This document shows, piece after piece, positions 1 to 8,482 of a DNA stretch of 50,511 bases. This stretch comes from Bacillus stratosphericus (GTDB taxonomy: Bacteria > Bacillota > Bacilli > Bacillales > Bacillaceae), in assembly GCF_020524495.1 (NCBI RefSeq), contig NZ_JAIVLB010000024.1, forward strand, positions 1-50,511, given 5' to 3'. The translations under genes were made by a program, and so were the position numbers. Numbering within the stretch: position 1 is the first letter of the stretch; each line of letters starts with the position of its first letter. The notes below the pieces were generated by a model. That model was not told the DNA's origin. It searched no databases and saw only the letters and a program-made list of their open reading frames with translations.

Positions 1-25
1 CTGGATAACTCACTCTTGTCCCCAT
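1..25 (-). CDS. IS3-type transposase OrfA, first eight codons only
   Basis: ATG at 25-23 followed by codons for MGTRVSYP, then the window ends. A strong GGAGGTG lies about 8 nt upstream. The peptide resembles the start of helix-turn-helix OrfA proteins of Bacillus IS3-family elements. Only eight residues can be seen, so the call rests mainly on the surrounding IS-like end. Confidence 0.45.
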
Positions 26-122
26 AGAAAAAACACCTCCATGTTTTATTTCGGATCACAACGGTCCGTTTTCAAACTTGAAGGTGTTTTTTATTTGTCT
101 CATCTTAGGGGTCAGTCCCTCA
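1..122 (-). mobile_element. End of an IS3-type insertion sequence (partial)
   Basis: Read on the minus strand the segment begins with a terminal-repeat-like end (TGAGGGACTGACCCC at 122-108, continuing AAGATGAGACA), then a leader with a Shine-Dalgarno GGAGGTG and an ATG at 25 that opens a transposase-like frame running off the window. The 5'-TG terminus and the leader layout fit IS3/IS150-group elements. The leader also carries an AAAACACCTCC / AAGGTGTTTT inverted repeat, a hairpin as often found before the transposase. It is a different element from the copies at 39272 and 50196. The outer boundary at 122 is inferred from the TG end; no second end is visible. Confidence 0.6.
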
Positions 123-413
123 TTTAGATTCGGGCGTTTTTTTGATATAGCGTCTGTATAAATATTCAAGTGCATACCCAAGCAGTGTACCTAAAAGAAG
201 TGAAATCCCTAATAAGCTGTTTGCTACTCCTTTAAATCCACCTACAATCCACAAGCAGTACACAATTTGAATGATTGAAACGATAGATATGATCAGTAGT
301 AATCTTTCAGGATGATTTCGTGATTTAGAAATATATCGAAGAAAAGCGAACGCAATCGCTGTCATAAACATGAGACCAATGGTTAGAAAAGCAAAAAAAT
401 CTAGTCCAGACAT
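120..413 (-). CDS. Small membrane protein of unknown function (97 aa)
   Basis: I do not recognise the family. The 97-residue product has three hydrophobic segments (about residues 5-27, 38-60 and 63-85) with short basic or polar links, and a basic tail ending KKTPESK. The start is supported by AAAGGAG seven bases before the ATG at 413. It lies 60 bp downstream of bkdB on the same strand with a hairpin between them, so it may be co-transcribed at a lower level or have its own promoter. Its TGA stop (122-120) coincides with the first bases of the adjoining IS, so the natural C-terminus may have been different. Probably an integral membrane protein; function unknown. Confidence 0.6.
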   Translation of the reverse strand: MSGLDFFAFLTIGLMFMTAIAFAFLRYISKSRNHPERLLLIISIVSIIQIVYCLWIVGGFKGVANSLLGISLLLGTLLGYALEYLYRRYIKKTPESK

Positions 414-443
414 ATCATCGCTCCTTTCTCATTGATGAGGAAA

Positions 444-467
444 TCCCCTCTCTTGATCGGGAGGGGA
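444..467 (-). terminator. Hairpin after bkdB
   Basis: CCCCTC (445-450) and GAGGGG (461-466) form a GC-rich six-pair stem 7 nt beyond the bkdB stop codon. On the minus strand it is followed by ATTTCCTC rather than a long U run, so it may be a weak terminator or an mRNA 3'-end stabiliser of the bkd transcript, with some read-through into the 97-aa gene. Confidence 0.5.
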
Positions 468-473
468 ACTTGT

Positions 474-1733
474 TTAATAAACCGATGTCTGCTCGTCGAT
501 GCCTTCAAGAATTTGTTTGATTCTTTGGAGGAATCTGCCGCATACAAGACCATCAAGTACTCTGTGATCTAATGAGAGACAAAGGTTCACCATATCTCTT
601 GCTGCAATCATTCCACCTACAATCATTGGCCGCTTCACAATCGATTCTACTTGTAAAATGGCCGCTTGCGGATAATTAATGATCCCCATTGATTGAACGG
701 AACCAAATGATCCCGTGTTGTTTACGGTGAAGGTGCCGCCTTCCATGTCACTTTGCTTTAGCGTTTCTTGTCTCACCTTGGAAGCAAGTTCATGAATTTC
801 TTTGGCGATGCCCTTAATGGTCTTTTCATCAGCATCCTTAATGACTGGAACAAAAAGAGCGTCATCTGTTGCGACAGCAATCGAGACATTGATCGCTTTC
901 TTTTGAACAATTTTATCTCCTGCCCACATGCTGTTCATTTCAGGGAATTCCTTTAATGCTTGAGCCACTGCTTTGACAAAGAATGCAAAGAACGTTAAAT
1001 TAAAGCCTTCATTTGCTTTAAATTGATCTTTTAACTGATTCCTTCTCGTCACAAGGTTTGTTACATCGACTTCCATCATCGTCCATGCATGAGGAATTTC
1101 ATGTTTGCTTCTAAGCATATTTGCTGCAATCGCCTGTCTAATCGGCGTGACTGGCAACTCGACATCACCGGGCATTGAAGAGATGGATGGAGCCGTTTTT
1201 GCTTTTGATGGCTGCGCTGGCTCCGTTTGAACCGCACCTTCACTGACAGGTGCTGCCTTCTTTTTTGCGCCTCCATTTTCGATGAGCTGAAGCAAGTCTT
1301 TTCTTGTGATTCGACCTCCTGCTCCCGTTCCTTGGACAGTCGCTAAATCAATTCCATGCTCATCTGCTAAACGAAGGACTGCTGGAGAATATCGTTTCTT
1401 TTGACTTTGATCTGCATTTGTTTGATCAAGAGCGGGTGCTTCGTTTTGCTCAGGTGCCGATTCTTCTCCTTTTACACTCTGCTGCACATTACCTTCTACT
1501 TCAATTTCACAAAAAACTTCTCCTACTTGAAGTGTATCGCCTTCCTCAGCAGATAGATTTGTGATGATCCCAGTAAAAGATGATGGGACCTCTGCGTTCA
1601 CTTTATCCGTCATCACTTCCGCAATGGGATCGTATTTGTTCACATGATCTCCAGGTGAAACGAGCCATTTGCTAATAGTTCCTTCTGTTACACTTTCACC
1701 TAGCTGAGGCATTTTCATTTGTTCAATTGCCAC
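474..1733 (-). CDS. bkdB: Branched-chain 2-oxo acid dehydrogenase E2 (dihydrolipoyl acyltransferase)
   Basis: Core E2 subunit of the branched-chain keto-acid dehydrogenase complex; transfers the acyl group from lipoamide to CoA. The 419-residue protein shows an N-terminal lipoyl domain with the lipoylated Lys44 in VMTDKVNAE, a linker rich in Ala/Gln/Glu, a peripheral-subunit binding domain around residues 113-150 (RYSPAVLRLADEHGID), and a C-terminal catalytic domain with the HxxxDG signature (His390, Asp394). The start is GTG with AGGAGG upstream. It is the last enzyme gene of the ptb-to-bkdB operon, 18 bp after bkdAB. Acts in the cytoplasm and supplies branched acyl-CoA primers for iso/anteiso fatty acids. 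Full length. Confidence 0.96.
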   Translation of the reverse strand: MAIEQMKMPQLGESVTEGTISKWLVSPGDHVNKYDPIAEVMTDKVNAEVPSSFTGIITNLSAEEGDTLQVGEVFCEIEVEGNVQQSVKGEESAPEQNEAPALDQTNADQSQKKRYSPAVLRLADEHGIDLATVQGTGAGGRITRKDLLQLIENGGAKKKAAPVSEGAVQTEPAQPSKAKTAPSISSMPGDVELPVTPIRQAIAANMLRSKHEIPHAWTMMEVDVTNLVTRRNQLKDQFKANEGFNLTFFAFFVKAVAQALKEFPEMNSMWAGDKIVQKKAINVSIAVATDDALFVPVIKDADEKTIKGIAKEIHELASKVRQETLKQSDMEGGTFTVNNTGSFGSVQSMGIINYPQAAILQVESIVKRPMIVGGMIAARDMVNLCLSLDHRVLDGLVCGRFLQRIKQILEGIDEQTSVY

Positions 1734-1751
1734 TTGAAACCCTCCTCTTTC

Positions 1752-2735
1752 TTAAAACGCTGCTAGCTCTCTCATTCCAGATTCTACCTTTTCCGGGTTG
1801 ACCATGAAGAATTTCTCCATCGTCGGTGCATAAGGCATTGCCGGAATGTCAGGGCCTGCTAAACGTTTAATTGGTGCATCTAAATCAAATAAGCAATGCT
1901 CCGAAATGATCGCCGCAACTTCACTCATGATGCTACCTTCTTTTGTATCTTCCGTTAAAAGGAGAACTTTCCCTGTTTTTGATGCCGCTTCAATAATCGC
2001 GTCTTGATCAAGCGGGTAAACTGTTCGTAAATCGAGAATATGAGCGGATATTCCGTCCTTTGCAAGACGTTCTGCTGCTTGCAGAGCAAAATGAACACAT
2101 AGGCCATATGTAATGACCGTGATATCATCGCCTTCACGTTTTATATCTGCTTTTCCAATTGGGAGTGTATAATCCTTTTCAGGCACTTCTCCTTTAATGA
2201 GACGGTATGCACGTTTGTGTTCAAAGAACAATACAGGATCTGGATCACGCACTGCGGCCTTTAATAAACCTTTTACATCATAAGGTGTAGAAGGCATCAC
2301 AATCTTTAAGCCCGGCTGATTGGCAAAAATCGCTTCGACCGATTGTGAATGATAAAGTGCCCCATGCACACCGCCGCCATAAGGTGCGCGGATGACCATT
2401 GGACAGCTCCAATCATTATTGGAGCGGTATCTAATTTTTGCAGCCTCTGAAATGATTTGGTTCACAGCAGGCATAATGAAATCCGCAAATTGCATCTCTG
2501 CAATCGGGCGCATTCCATACATCGCTGCCCCGATACCCACACCAGCAATTGCTGATTCTGCAAGTGGAGTATCCATGACACGCGCTTCTCCAAATTGCGT
2601 ATAAAGACCCGCTGTCGCTTTAAATACGCCGCCTTTTTTCCCGACATCCTCTCCGAGCACAAACACTTTTGGATCTCGCTCCATTTCTTCTTTCATCGCC
2701 AGTGTAATGGCGTCTATATATGACATAACAGGCAT
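1752..2735 (-). CDS. bkdAB: Branched-chain 2-oxo acid dehydrogenase E1 beta subunit
   Basis: Beta half of the thiamine-diphosphate E1 component, which decarboxylates branched 2-oxo acids together with BkdAA. The 327-residue sequence is a typical transketolase-like pyrimidine-binding domain (GEDVGKKGGVFKAT near the N-terminus, then PLAESAIAGVGIGAAMYG) followed by the C-terminal transketolase domain (VITYGLCVHFALQAAE ... LDLRTVYPLD). The usual length for E1 beta is about 325-330. It lies 12 bp after bkdAA with an AG-rich ribosome site, consistent with coupled expression of the two E1 subunits. Confidence 0.96.
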   Translation of the reverse strand: MPVMSYIDAITLAMKEEMERDPKVFVLGEDVGKKGGVFKATAGLYTQFGEARVMDTPLAESAIAGVGIGAAMYGMRPIAEMQFADFIMPAVNQIISEAAKIRYRSNNDWSCPMVIRAPYGGGVHGALYHSQSVEAIFANQPGLKIVMPSTPYDVKGLLKAAVRDPDPVLFFEHKRAYRLIKGEVPEKDYTLPIGKADIKREGDDITVITYGLCVHFALQAAERLAKDGISAHILDLRTVYPLDQDAIIEAASKTGKVLLLTEDTKEGSIMSEVAAIISEHCLFDLDAPIKRLAGPDIPAMPYAPTMEKFFMVNPEKVESGMRELAAF

Positions 2736-2747
2736 TTTTCTTCCCCC

Positions 2748-3743
2748 TTACTCCGCATACACGTAACGAAGTGCGCTTTCTGCTTCGGCATAAGCTGCGT
2801 TTTCCGCTTCATCAGTGGCTTCGTTTACGATTTGCATAATTTCTTTTGTCATCTCTTCTTTCATTTCAGAAGTCATGACATTTCCTTCGATTAAGTACGT
2901 TTCAAACTGAATGAGCGGATCTTTCTTTCTCGCTTCTAGGACTTCTTCCTTTTCTCGATAGCTAGAATCATCGTCATCACTTGAATGGGCAGTTAAACGG
3001 TAAGAAATAGTCTCGATCAAGGTTGGGCCTTCGCCTCTTGCTGCGCGGTCTCTCGCTTCTTTGACAGCTGCATACACTTTAAGCGGGTCATTTCCATCTA
3101 CGGTGACGCCAGGCATTCCGTAACCAATTGCACGATCAGAAATACGTTCACATGCCACTTGTTTATCATACGGGACAGAAATTGCGTACTTATTGTTTTC
3201 ACACATAAAAATAACAGGCAGCTTATGCACAGCAGCAAAGTTGGCTCCTTCGTGGAAATCGCCTTGGTTTGAAGATCCTTCACCGAACGTGACAAAGCTG
3301 ACAAAGTTTTTCTGCTCAAGACGTCCAGCAAGTGCGATCCCAACCGCATGAGGAACCTGCGTTGTGACAGGCGATGACCCGGTCACAATTCGGTTTGATT
3401 TTTGACCAAAGTGACCTGGCATCTGTCTTCCCCCTGAGTTCGGATCGTCTTTTTTCGCAAAACCAGACATCATTAAATCTTTCGCTGTCATCCCAAAAGC
3501 CAGAACAACCCCCATATCACGGTAATAAGGTAAGACATAATCCTCTTCTCTATTTAAAGCAAAGGCAGCACCAACTTGCTGCGCTTCCTGCCCTTGACAA
3601 GAAATCACGAACGGAATTTTACCAGAACGGTTTAAAAGCCACATCCGTTCATCGATTTTCCTTGCAAGAAGCATTGTCTTGTATATGTCAATTGCTTGTT
3701 CATCTGATAATCCTAATTCCTGATGACGCATGTTACTCATCAT
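2748..3743 (-). CDS. bkdAA: Branched-chain 2-oxo acid dehydrogenase E1 alpha subunit
   Basis: Alpha half of the E1 decarboxylase; holds most of the thiamine-diphosphate site. The 331-residue protein contains the TPP motif region GEGSSNQGDFHEGANFAAV and the NNKYAISVPYDKQ segment, plus the serine-rich loop HSSDDDDSSYRE that carries phosphorylatable serines in mitochondrial relatives. Two adjacent ATG codons (3743 and 3740) follow AAGGAGGG; the second has the better spacing (8 nt), so the protein may be one residue shorter. It follows lpdV by 14 bp in the same operon. Confidence 0.96.
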   Translation of the reverse strand: MMSNMRHQELGLSDEQAIDIYKTMLLARKIDERMWLLNRSGKIPFVISCQGQEAQQVGAAFALNREEDYVLPYYRDMGVVLAFGMTAKDLMMSGFAKKDDPNSGGRQMPGHFGQKSNRIVTGSSPVTTQVPHAVGIALAGRLEQKNFVSFVTFGEGSSNQGDFHEGANFAAVHKLPVIFMCENNKYAISVPYDKQVACERISDRAIGYGMPGVTVDGNDPLKVYAAVKEARDRAARGEGPTLIETISYRLTAHSSDDDDSSYREKEEVLEARKKDPLIQFETYLIEGNVMTSEMKEEMTKEIMQIVNEATDEAENAAYAEAESALRYVYAE

Positions 3744-3757
3744 GTTTCCCTCCTTGA

Positions 3758-5182
3758 TTAAAAATGGATTGCCTTTCCATCAACAGCAAGTGCTGCCTCG
3801 CCAATCGCCTCTGCCAAGGTTGGATGCGGGTGAATCGTTTGCCCTACTTCCCACGGAGTTGCATCAAGTACTTTGGCTAATCCAGCTTCAGATATCATAT
3901 CTGTTACATGAGGACCAATCATATGAATCCCTAAAATATCAGCTGTTTTTTGATCGGCAATGATTTTGACAAATCCATCAGATTCCCCAAACACAAGCGC
4001 TTTTCCAATGGCCATGAATGGAAATTTCCCAATCTTGACTTCGTAGCCTTGCTCTTTTGCCTCCTGTTCAGTAAGTCCAACACTAGCGGTTTCTGGGTGA
4101 GAGTAAACACATTTAGACACGAGTGTTTCATCGAGCGGCTTCGGTTCTTTTTCGGCGATATGTTCCACGGCAATCATGCCTTCGTGTGAAGCCACATGTG
4201 CCAATTGAAGCCCGCCAATCACATCTCCTACCGCATAAATATGCGATTCTTTCGTTTGATAATGTTCATTCACGACAATCCCCTGCTTTTCTATTTGGAT
4301 GTCAGTGTTTTCAAGCCCTATGCCTTCCACATTTGGTACACGACCAACCGAGAGAAGTAGTTTTTCCGCTTCAAACGACTGAATGTCTCCATCCTTTTCG
4401 GCTTGAATCGTGACGAGATTCTCATGCTTTTCTACTGTATCTGGCAGTACTTTCGCATTTGTAACGAAGGTGATGCCTTTTTTCGATAAAAGATTCTCCA
4501 TTTCCTTGGAAATATCTTGATCTTCTGTTGGTAATATGCGATTCGCAAACTCGATGACTGTGACTTTCACGCCAAAGTCGTTCAGCATGGATGCCCACTC
4601 GATCCCAATCACACCCCCGCCGACAATCAGCATCGACTGTGGGAGTTCTTGCAGTTCAAGTGCATCATCTGATGTAAGGATATGCGTTCCATTTGATTCA
4701 AGTCCAGGCAGCACGCGCGGCCTTGATCCTGTGGCAATGATAACCTGCTTTGGAATAAGCATTTCATTTTCATCCCCATTCGCCATTTCTACCGAGATGG
4801 TTCCTGGCATCGGCGAAAAGATAGAAGGCCCCAGTATACGGCCAATTCCTTCGTATACATCAATTTTCCCTTGTTTCATAAGATGTTTGACGCCGCCAGC
4901 TAGTTTTTCTACAATATCTGTTTTTCTTTTTTGCACATTGGAAAATTGTAAGGAAATGCCACTTATTTCAACGCCAAAATCAGCAGCACGTTTCACCGTT
5001 TGATATACATCTGCACTTCTAAGCAACGCTTTAGACGGAATACAGCCTTTATGAAGACATGTTCCCCCAAGCTTTGATTTTTCTACGACTGCTGTTTTCA
5101 ATCCAAGCTGTGAAGCACGGATGGCCGCTACATAGCCGCCTGTACCTCCACCAAGAATGACGAGGTCATATTCAGTTGCCAT
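3758..5182 (-). CDS. lpdV: Dihydrolipoamide dehydrogenase E3 of the Bkd complex
   Basis: FAD flavoprotein that reoxidises dihydrolipoamide of BkdB with NAD+. Visible parts are the N-terminal FAD motif GGGTGGYVAA, the redox-active disulfide in GGTCLHKGCIPSK (Cys42 and Cys47 from the ATG), a second Rossmann motif VGGGVIGIEWAS for NAD, and the C-terminal active-site motif HPHPTLAEA. I placed the start at the ATG at 5182, nine bases after AAAGGAG; a GTG directly before it (5185) is the alternative. Only 6 bp separate it from buk. It is an operon-specific E3, separate from the pdhD enzyme expected elsewhere. Confidence 0.95.
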   Translation of the reverse strand: MATEYDLVILGGGTGGYVAAIRASQLGLKTAVVEKSKLGGTCLHKGCIPSKALLRSADVYQTVKRAADFGVEISGISLQFSNVQKRKTDIVEKLAGGVKHLMKQGKIDVYEGIGRILGPSIFSPMPGTISVEMANGDENEMLIPKQVIIATGSRPRVLPGLESNGTHILTSDDALELQELPQSMLIVGGGVIGIEWASMLNDFGVKVTVIEFANRILPTEDQDISKEMENLLSKKGITFVTNAKVLPDTVEKHENLVTIQAEKDGDIQSFEAEKLLLSVGRVPNVEGIGLENTDIQIEKQGIVVNEHYQTKESHIYAVGDVIGGLQLAHVASHEGMIAVEHIAEKEPKPLDETLVSKCVYSHPETASVGLTEQEAKEQGYEVKIGKFPFMAIGKALVFGESDGFVKIIADQKTADILGIHMIGPHVTDMISEAGLAKVLDATPWEVGQTIHPHPTLAEAIGEAALAVDGKAIHF

Positions 5183-5188
5183 CACTTG

Positions 5189-6292
5189 TCACTCCTTTCT
5201 TCGTCCTTTGTCATTTGGGTATTCTTTCGGTGATTCATCTTCTTTTAAAATACGAAGCGCACCTTCTGCTAAGGATTGCAATTCATTTTCACCTGGATAC
5301 ACGACAACATCTGAAATCCAGTCAATGTACCCTCTAATACTTGAAGTAATTTGTTTGCTGTACGCAAGGCCGCCTGTTAACACAATGATGTCAACTGCTC
5401 CTTTTAAGACAGCACTAGCCGAACCGATTTCCTTTGCGATTTGATAGCACATCGCTTCATAAATAAGCGCTGCACGCTCATCGCCCGCTTCAATCATGCC
5501 CTCTACTTTAACAGCGTCTGTAGTGCCGAGATAGCCCGCAAGACCACCTTCGCCAATAATGCGCTTGAGCATCTCCTCTTGTGTATATTCACCAGAAAAG
5601 CAGAGGTTGACGAGGTCCCCTGTTGGAAGTGTTCCCGCCCGCTCTGGGCTAAATGGACCTTCGCCATGTAGACCGTTATTGACATCAATGACCTTTCCTT
5701 TTTCATGTACACCAATTGTGATGCCGCCACCCATATGCGTAATGATCATGTTCAAATCTTCGTAGCGCTTCCCAAAAGTAGCGGCTGTTTTCCTTGCGAC
5801 CGCTTTTTGATTTAATGCATGAAAAATGCTTTTTCGTTCAATGGTTGGCATCCCTGAAATGCGAGCAATTGGCTTTAGTTCATCCACCACAACTGGATCC
5901 ACAATAAAAGCTGGGATATTCAGGCCGAGCGCAATTTCTCTTGCAATGATACCGCCTAAGTTCGATGCATGCTGCCCAGCATATCCTTCTTTTAGGTCCT
6001 TGACCATTTGCTCATTTACCTCATATGTACCTCCTTCAATCGGTCGAAGAAGACCACCCCGAGCACAAACTGCGTCAAACTTTGAGATATTCATTCCCTG
6101 TTCATGAAGCGTTATAAGAATTGATTCTTTACGAAATGAAAATTGATCAATGATATGAGGAAACTGCTTTAATTCCTCATTTGTATGTCTCAGTGTCGTT
6201 TCAAAGATGGATCGTTCGTTATGAAACACACCGATTTTTGTTGAAGTGGAGCCAGGATTAATCGTGAGAATACGCCATTCTTTTATTAGCAA
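5189..6292 (-). CDS. buk: Butyrate kinase (branched-chain acyl phosphate kinase)
   Basis: Converts (iso)butyryl phosphate plus ADP to the free acid and ATP, the last step of the Ptb-Buk pathway. It belongs to the ASKHA acetokinase family: N-terminal phosphate loop [16 protein letters not shown], the [21 protein letters not shown] segment, and LTGGLAYSK near the C-terminus. No ATG is available at the front. Two TTG codons occur; the one at 6292 is 8 nt from CGGAGG, while the one at 6298 is only 2 nt away, so 6292 is preferred (367 aa). It lies between bcd and lpdV in the operon. Confidence 0.93.
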   Translation of the reverse strand: MLIKEWRILTINPGSTSTKIGVFHNERSIFETTLRHTNEELKQFPHIIDQFSFRKESILITLHEQGMNISKFDAVCARGGLLRPIEGGTYEVNEQMVKDLKEGYAGQHASNLGGIIAREIALGLNIPAFIVDPVVVDELKPIARISGMPTIERKSIFHALNQKAVARKTAATFGKRYEDLNMIITHMGGGITIGVHEKGKVIDVNNGLHGEGPFSPERAGTLPTGDLVNLCFSGEYTQEEMLKRIIGEGGLAGYLGTTDAVKVEGMIEAGDERAALIYEAMCYQIAKEIGSASAVLKGAVDIIVLTGGLAYSKQITSSIRGYIDWISDVVVYPGENELQSLAEGALRILKEDESPKEYPNDKGRRKE

Positions 6293-6325
6293 AAACAAAA
6301 CCTCCGTTTCAACTCATTCTTCAAA

Positions 6326-7420
6326 TTAGCGACGACTTAAAATATGTTGTCCATTTTGCAAGAATTGACTTCTAGATTTACGCATTTTTTCAATTCGCTC
6401 TTCAGCCAATCGATCTGCCGCTTTATTGGTTGGAATGGCGTCACGGTTTGAGATTTCGATGACACGCTCAATATTTTGGTAAATACCTTCGACTTTTTTC
6501 ATTGCACGATCAGCATTATAGCCGTACAGCTCATCAGCAACGTTAATCACACCACCAGCATTAATCACATAATCAGGCGCATACACAATGCCCATTTCAT
6601 GAATAAGATCCCCGTGATGGGTTTCTCTTAGCTGGTTATTCGCTGCACCAGCAATGACTTTTGCTTTTAATTTCGGAATCGTCAGATCGTTAATGGTTGC
6701 ACCAAGTGCACACGGCGCATAAATATCACATTCTTGCTCATAAATATCATCAGGGTCTACAGCTTTTGCGCCAAAGGCTTCTACAGCTCGCTGAACAGAG
6801 TCTTTGTTGATGTCTGTAACAATTAGCTGTGCTCCTTCTTCGTACAGATGTTTACAAAGATTGTAGGCCACATTTCCTACACCTTGTACGGCAACCGTTT
6901 TTCCTTCTAATGAATCCGTCCCAAATGCCGCTTTTGCAGCTGCTTTCATCCCTTTATATACACCGTAGGCTGTGACAGGAGATGGGTTTCCAGAAGAACC
7001 AAATGCAGGAGAGATCCCTGTGACAAAGTCTGTTTCTTCATGGATGAGATCCATATCTTCTACAGTTGTTCCCACATCTTCAGCTGTGATATAACGACCA
7101 TTCAGACCTTGAATGTAACGTCCAAACGCACGGAACATTTCTTCATTTTTGTCTTTTCTTGGATCGCCGATGATCACCGTTTTCCCGCCGCCAAGGTTAA
7201 GCCCTGCTGCCGCATTTTTATAGGTCATTCCTCTTGCAAGACGCAAAGCATCTTCGATGGCTGCTTCTTCATTTTCATACGTCCACATTCTTGTTCCGCC
7301 CAGTGCGGGTCCAAGTGTCGTATCATGAATGGCAATAATGGCTTTTAAGCCAGACTGCTCATCATGACAAAATACAAGCTGTTCATAATCGTATTGTTTC
7401 ATATATTTAAAAAGCTCCAT
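6326..7420 (-). CDS. bcd: Leucine/branched-chain amino acid dehydrogenase
   Basis: NAD-dependent oxidative deamination of leucine, valine and isoleucine to branched 2-oxo acids and ammonia, giving the substrate of the Bkd complex. The 364-residue protein is a full-length Glu/Leu/Phe/Val dehydrogenase: catalytic lysines in [16 protein letters not shown] (Lys68 and Lys80), then a Rossmann domain with the [10 protein letters not shown] motif. ATG at 7420 follows AGGAGGAATACACA. Its start overlaps the 3' end of ptb by 14 bp, which suggests translational coupling. Confidence 0.97.
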   Translation of the reverse strand: MELFKYMKQYDYEQLVFCHDEQSGLKAIIAIHDTTLGPALGGTRMWTYENEEAAIEDALRLARGMTYKNAAAGLNLGGGKTVIIGDPRKDKNEEMFRAFGRYIQGLNGRYITAEDVGTTVEDMDLIHEETDFVTGISPAFGSSGNPSPVTAYGVYKGMKAAAKAAFGTDSLEGKTVAVQGVGNVAYNLCKHLYEEGAQLIVTDINKDSVQRAVEAFGAKAVDPDDIYEQECDIYAPCALGATINDLTIPKLKAKVIAGAANNQLRETHHGDLIHEMGIVYAPDYVINAGGVINVADELYGYNADRAMKKVEGIYQNIERVIEISNRDAIPTNKAADRLAEERIEKMRKSRSQFLQNGQHILSRR

Positions 7421-8339
7421 TGTGTATTCCTCCTATTGCTTCCGCTTCATTTGATGTACAGATGGCAAGTGCAATTGAATAGAGCTTACTTTCGGCTGAA
7501 TCAGACCGGCTTGTTAAAGCAATCGGCGCCTTCGCTCCTGCCACCACAGCCCCCACCTTTGCATGTGCAAAGTAAATGAGAGATTTATATAAGATGTTGC
7601 CTGCTTCAATTGTTGGCACAAGCAAAATATCTGCATGGCCAGCCACATCACTCGTAATATTTTTATGAGAAGCCGCCGTTTGAGAAATAGCATTATCTAA
7701 AGCAAGTGGTCCATCAATGAGGCAGCCTGTTATTTGACCTCTTCTGTTCATTTGCGCAAGACTTGCAGCGGCCAGCGTTGAATCCATTGCTGGGTTCACT
7801 ACCTCTACCGCAGATAAAACCGCTACCTTTGGCATGTCGTTTCCAACAGCATGTGCTACTTGAACAGAATTGCTCGTAATTTCTTTCAGCATATTTAAAT
7901 CCGGCGAAATGTTCATGGCAGAATCCGTTACATAGATAAAACGATCGAAGCCCGGTACTTCAAATGCTGCGACATGTGATAAGACACTCGCTGTTCGGAG
8001 TCCATACTCTTTATTCAGTACAGCTTTTAAAAGCACCGCTGTAGGAACATGGCCCTTCATCAAAATATCTGCATGGTTCTCACTGACTGCCTGCACGGCA
8101 ATTTTGGCAGATTCTTTGGGTGAATCAGAATGAATAATGTCTATCCAGTCTTCATTGATCTCATGCTGTTTGACTAGCTCCTTTAGGTTGCGCTTATTCC
8201 CAACCAGCAGGAAGCGAGCCACCTTTCGTTCAATTGCCATATTAATGGCATGAAGCACTTCTTCGTCTTCTGCATGAGCCACAGCTGCTGTTTTATTCTG
8301 GAGCTGTGAGGCTTTGATAATCAAATCGTCAAGCTTCAT
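7407..8339 (-). CDS. ptb: Phosphate butyryltransferase
   Basis: Exchanges CoA for phosphate on butyryl-CoA and branched acyl-CoAs; with Buk it yields ATP. A phosphate acetyl/butyryltransferase fold is seen throughout, with [22 protein letters not shown] and the C-terminal [16 protein letters not shown]. The frame is open further up to an ATG at 8369, but that codon falls at the transcription start predicted from the sigma-54 promoter (about 8367). The ATG at 8339 has AAAGGTGG about 8 nt upstream, so I use it (310 aa). It is the first gene of the seven-gene bkd operon. Confidence 0.95.
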   Translation of the reverse strand: MKLDDLIIKASQLQNKTAAVAHAEDEEVLHAINMAIERKVARFLLVGNKRNLKELVKQHEINEDWIDIIHSDSPKESAKIAVQAVSENHADILMKGHVPTAVLLKAVLNKEYGLRTASVLSHVAAFEVPGFDRFIYVTDSAMNISPDLNMLKEITSNSVQVAHAVGNDMPKVAVLSAVEVVNPAMDSTLAAASLAQMNRRGQITGCLIDGPLALDNAISQTAASHKNITSDVAGHADILLVPTIEAGNILYKSLIYFAHAKVGAVVAGAKAPIALTSRSDSAESKLYSIALAICTSNEAEAIGGIHNGAF

Positions 8340-8376
8340 ACTTGCCCACCTTTCCTTGTGCTCGGTCATTTTTTAT

Positions 8377-8393
8377 ATGCAAGTTCCGTGCCA
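8377..8393 (-). promoter_or_regulatory. Sigma-54 (SigL) promoter of the ptb-bkd operon
   Basis: On the minus strand TGGCAC-N5-TTGCA matches the sigma-54 -24/-12 consensus at every key base (GG and GC in place, correct spacing). The predicted start of transcription is about 8367, some 28 nt before the chosen ptb ATG. The neighbouring bkdR encodes a sigma-54 activator, so promoter and regulator match. Confidence 0.93.
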
Positions 8394-8433
8394 GCTTGAA
8401 ACGCATGTGAAATAACCATTTTTGATGAACCCA

Positions 8434-8482
8434 TGCAAGCCTTTGCAGGTAACGCGCATTTTATTGCATGCTATCTTTTGCA
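8434..8482. promoter_or_regulatory. Candidate BkdR upstream activating sites (two palindromes)
   Basis: A perfect palindrome TGCAA-GCCT-TTGCA lies at 8434-8447, about 68-81 bp upstream of the predicted ptb start. A one-mismatch relative, TGCTA-TCTT-TTGCA, lies at 8469-8482 (about -102 to -115) within the last codons of bkdR. The distance is typical for enhancers of sigma-54 activators. The same TGCAA-N4-TTGCA unit recurs in the bkdR leader. Assignment to BkdR is inference from position and recurrence. Confidence 0.6.

Noticed and set aside
3374..3757. Plus-strand open frame of 127 codons opposite bkdAA
   Set aside because: Lies fully antisense to a conserved enzyme gene; no Shine-Dalgarno and no recognisable domain.
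4536..5003. Plus-strand open frame of 155 codons inside lpdV
   Set aside because: Antisense shadow of a well-conserved gene, Ser/Ile-rich low-complexity translation, no ribosome site or family.
8340..8369. Longer N-terminus for ptb from ATG 8369
   Set aside because: The ATG coincides with the predicted sigma-54 transcription start and has no ribosome site.
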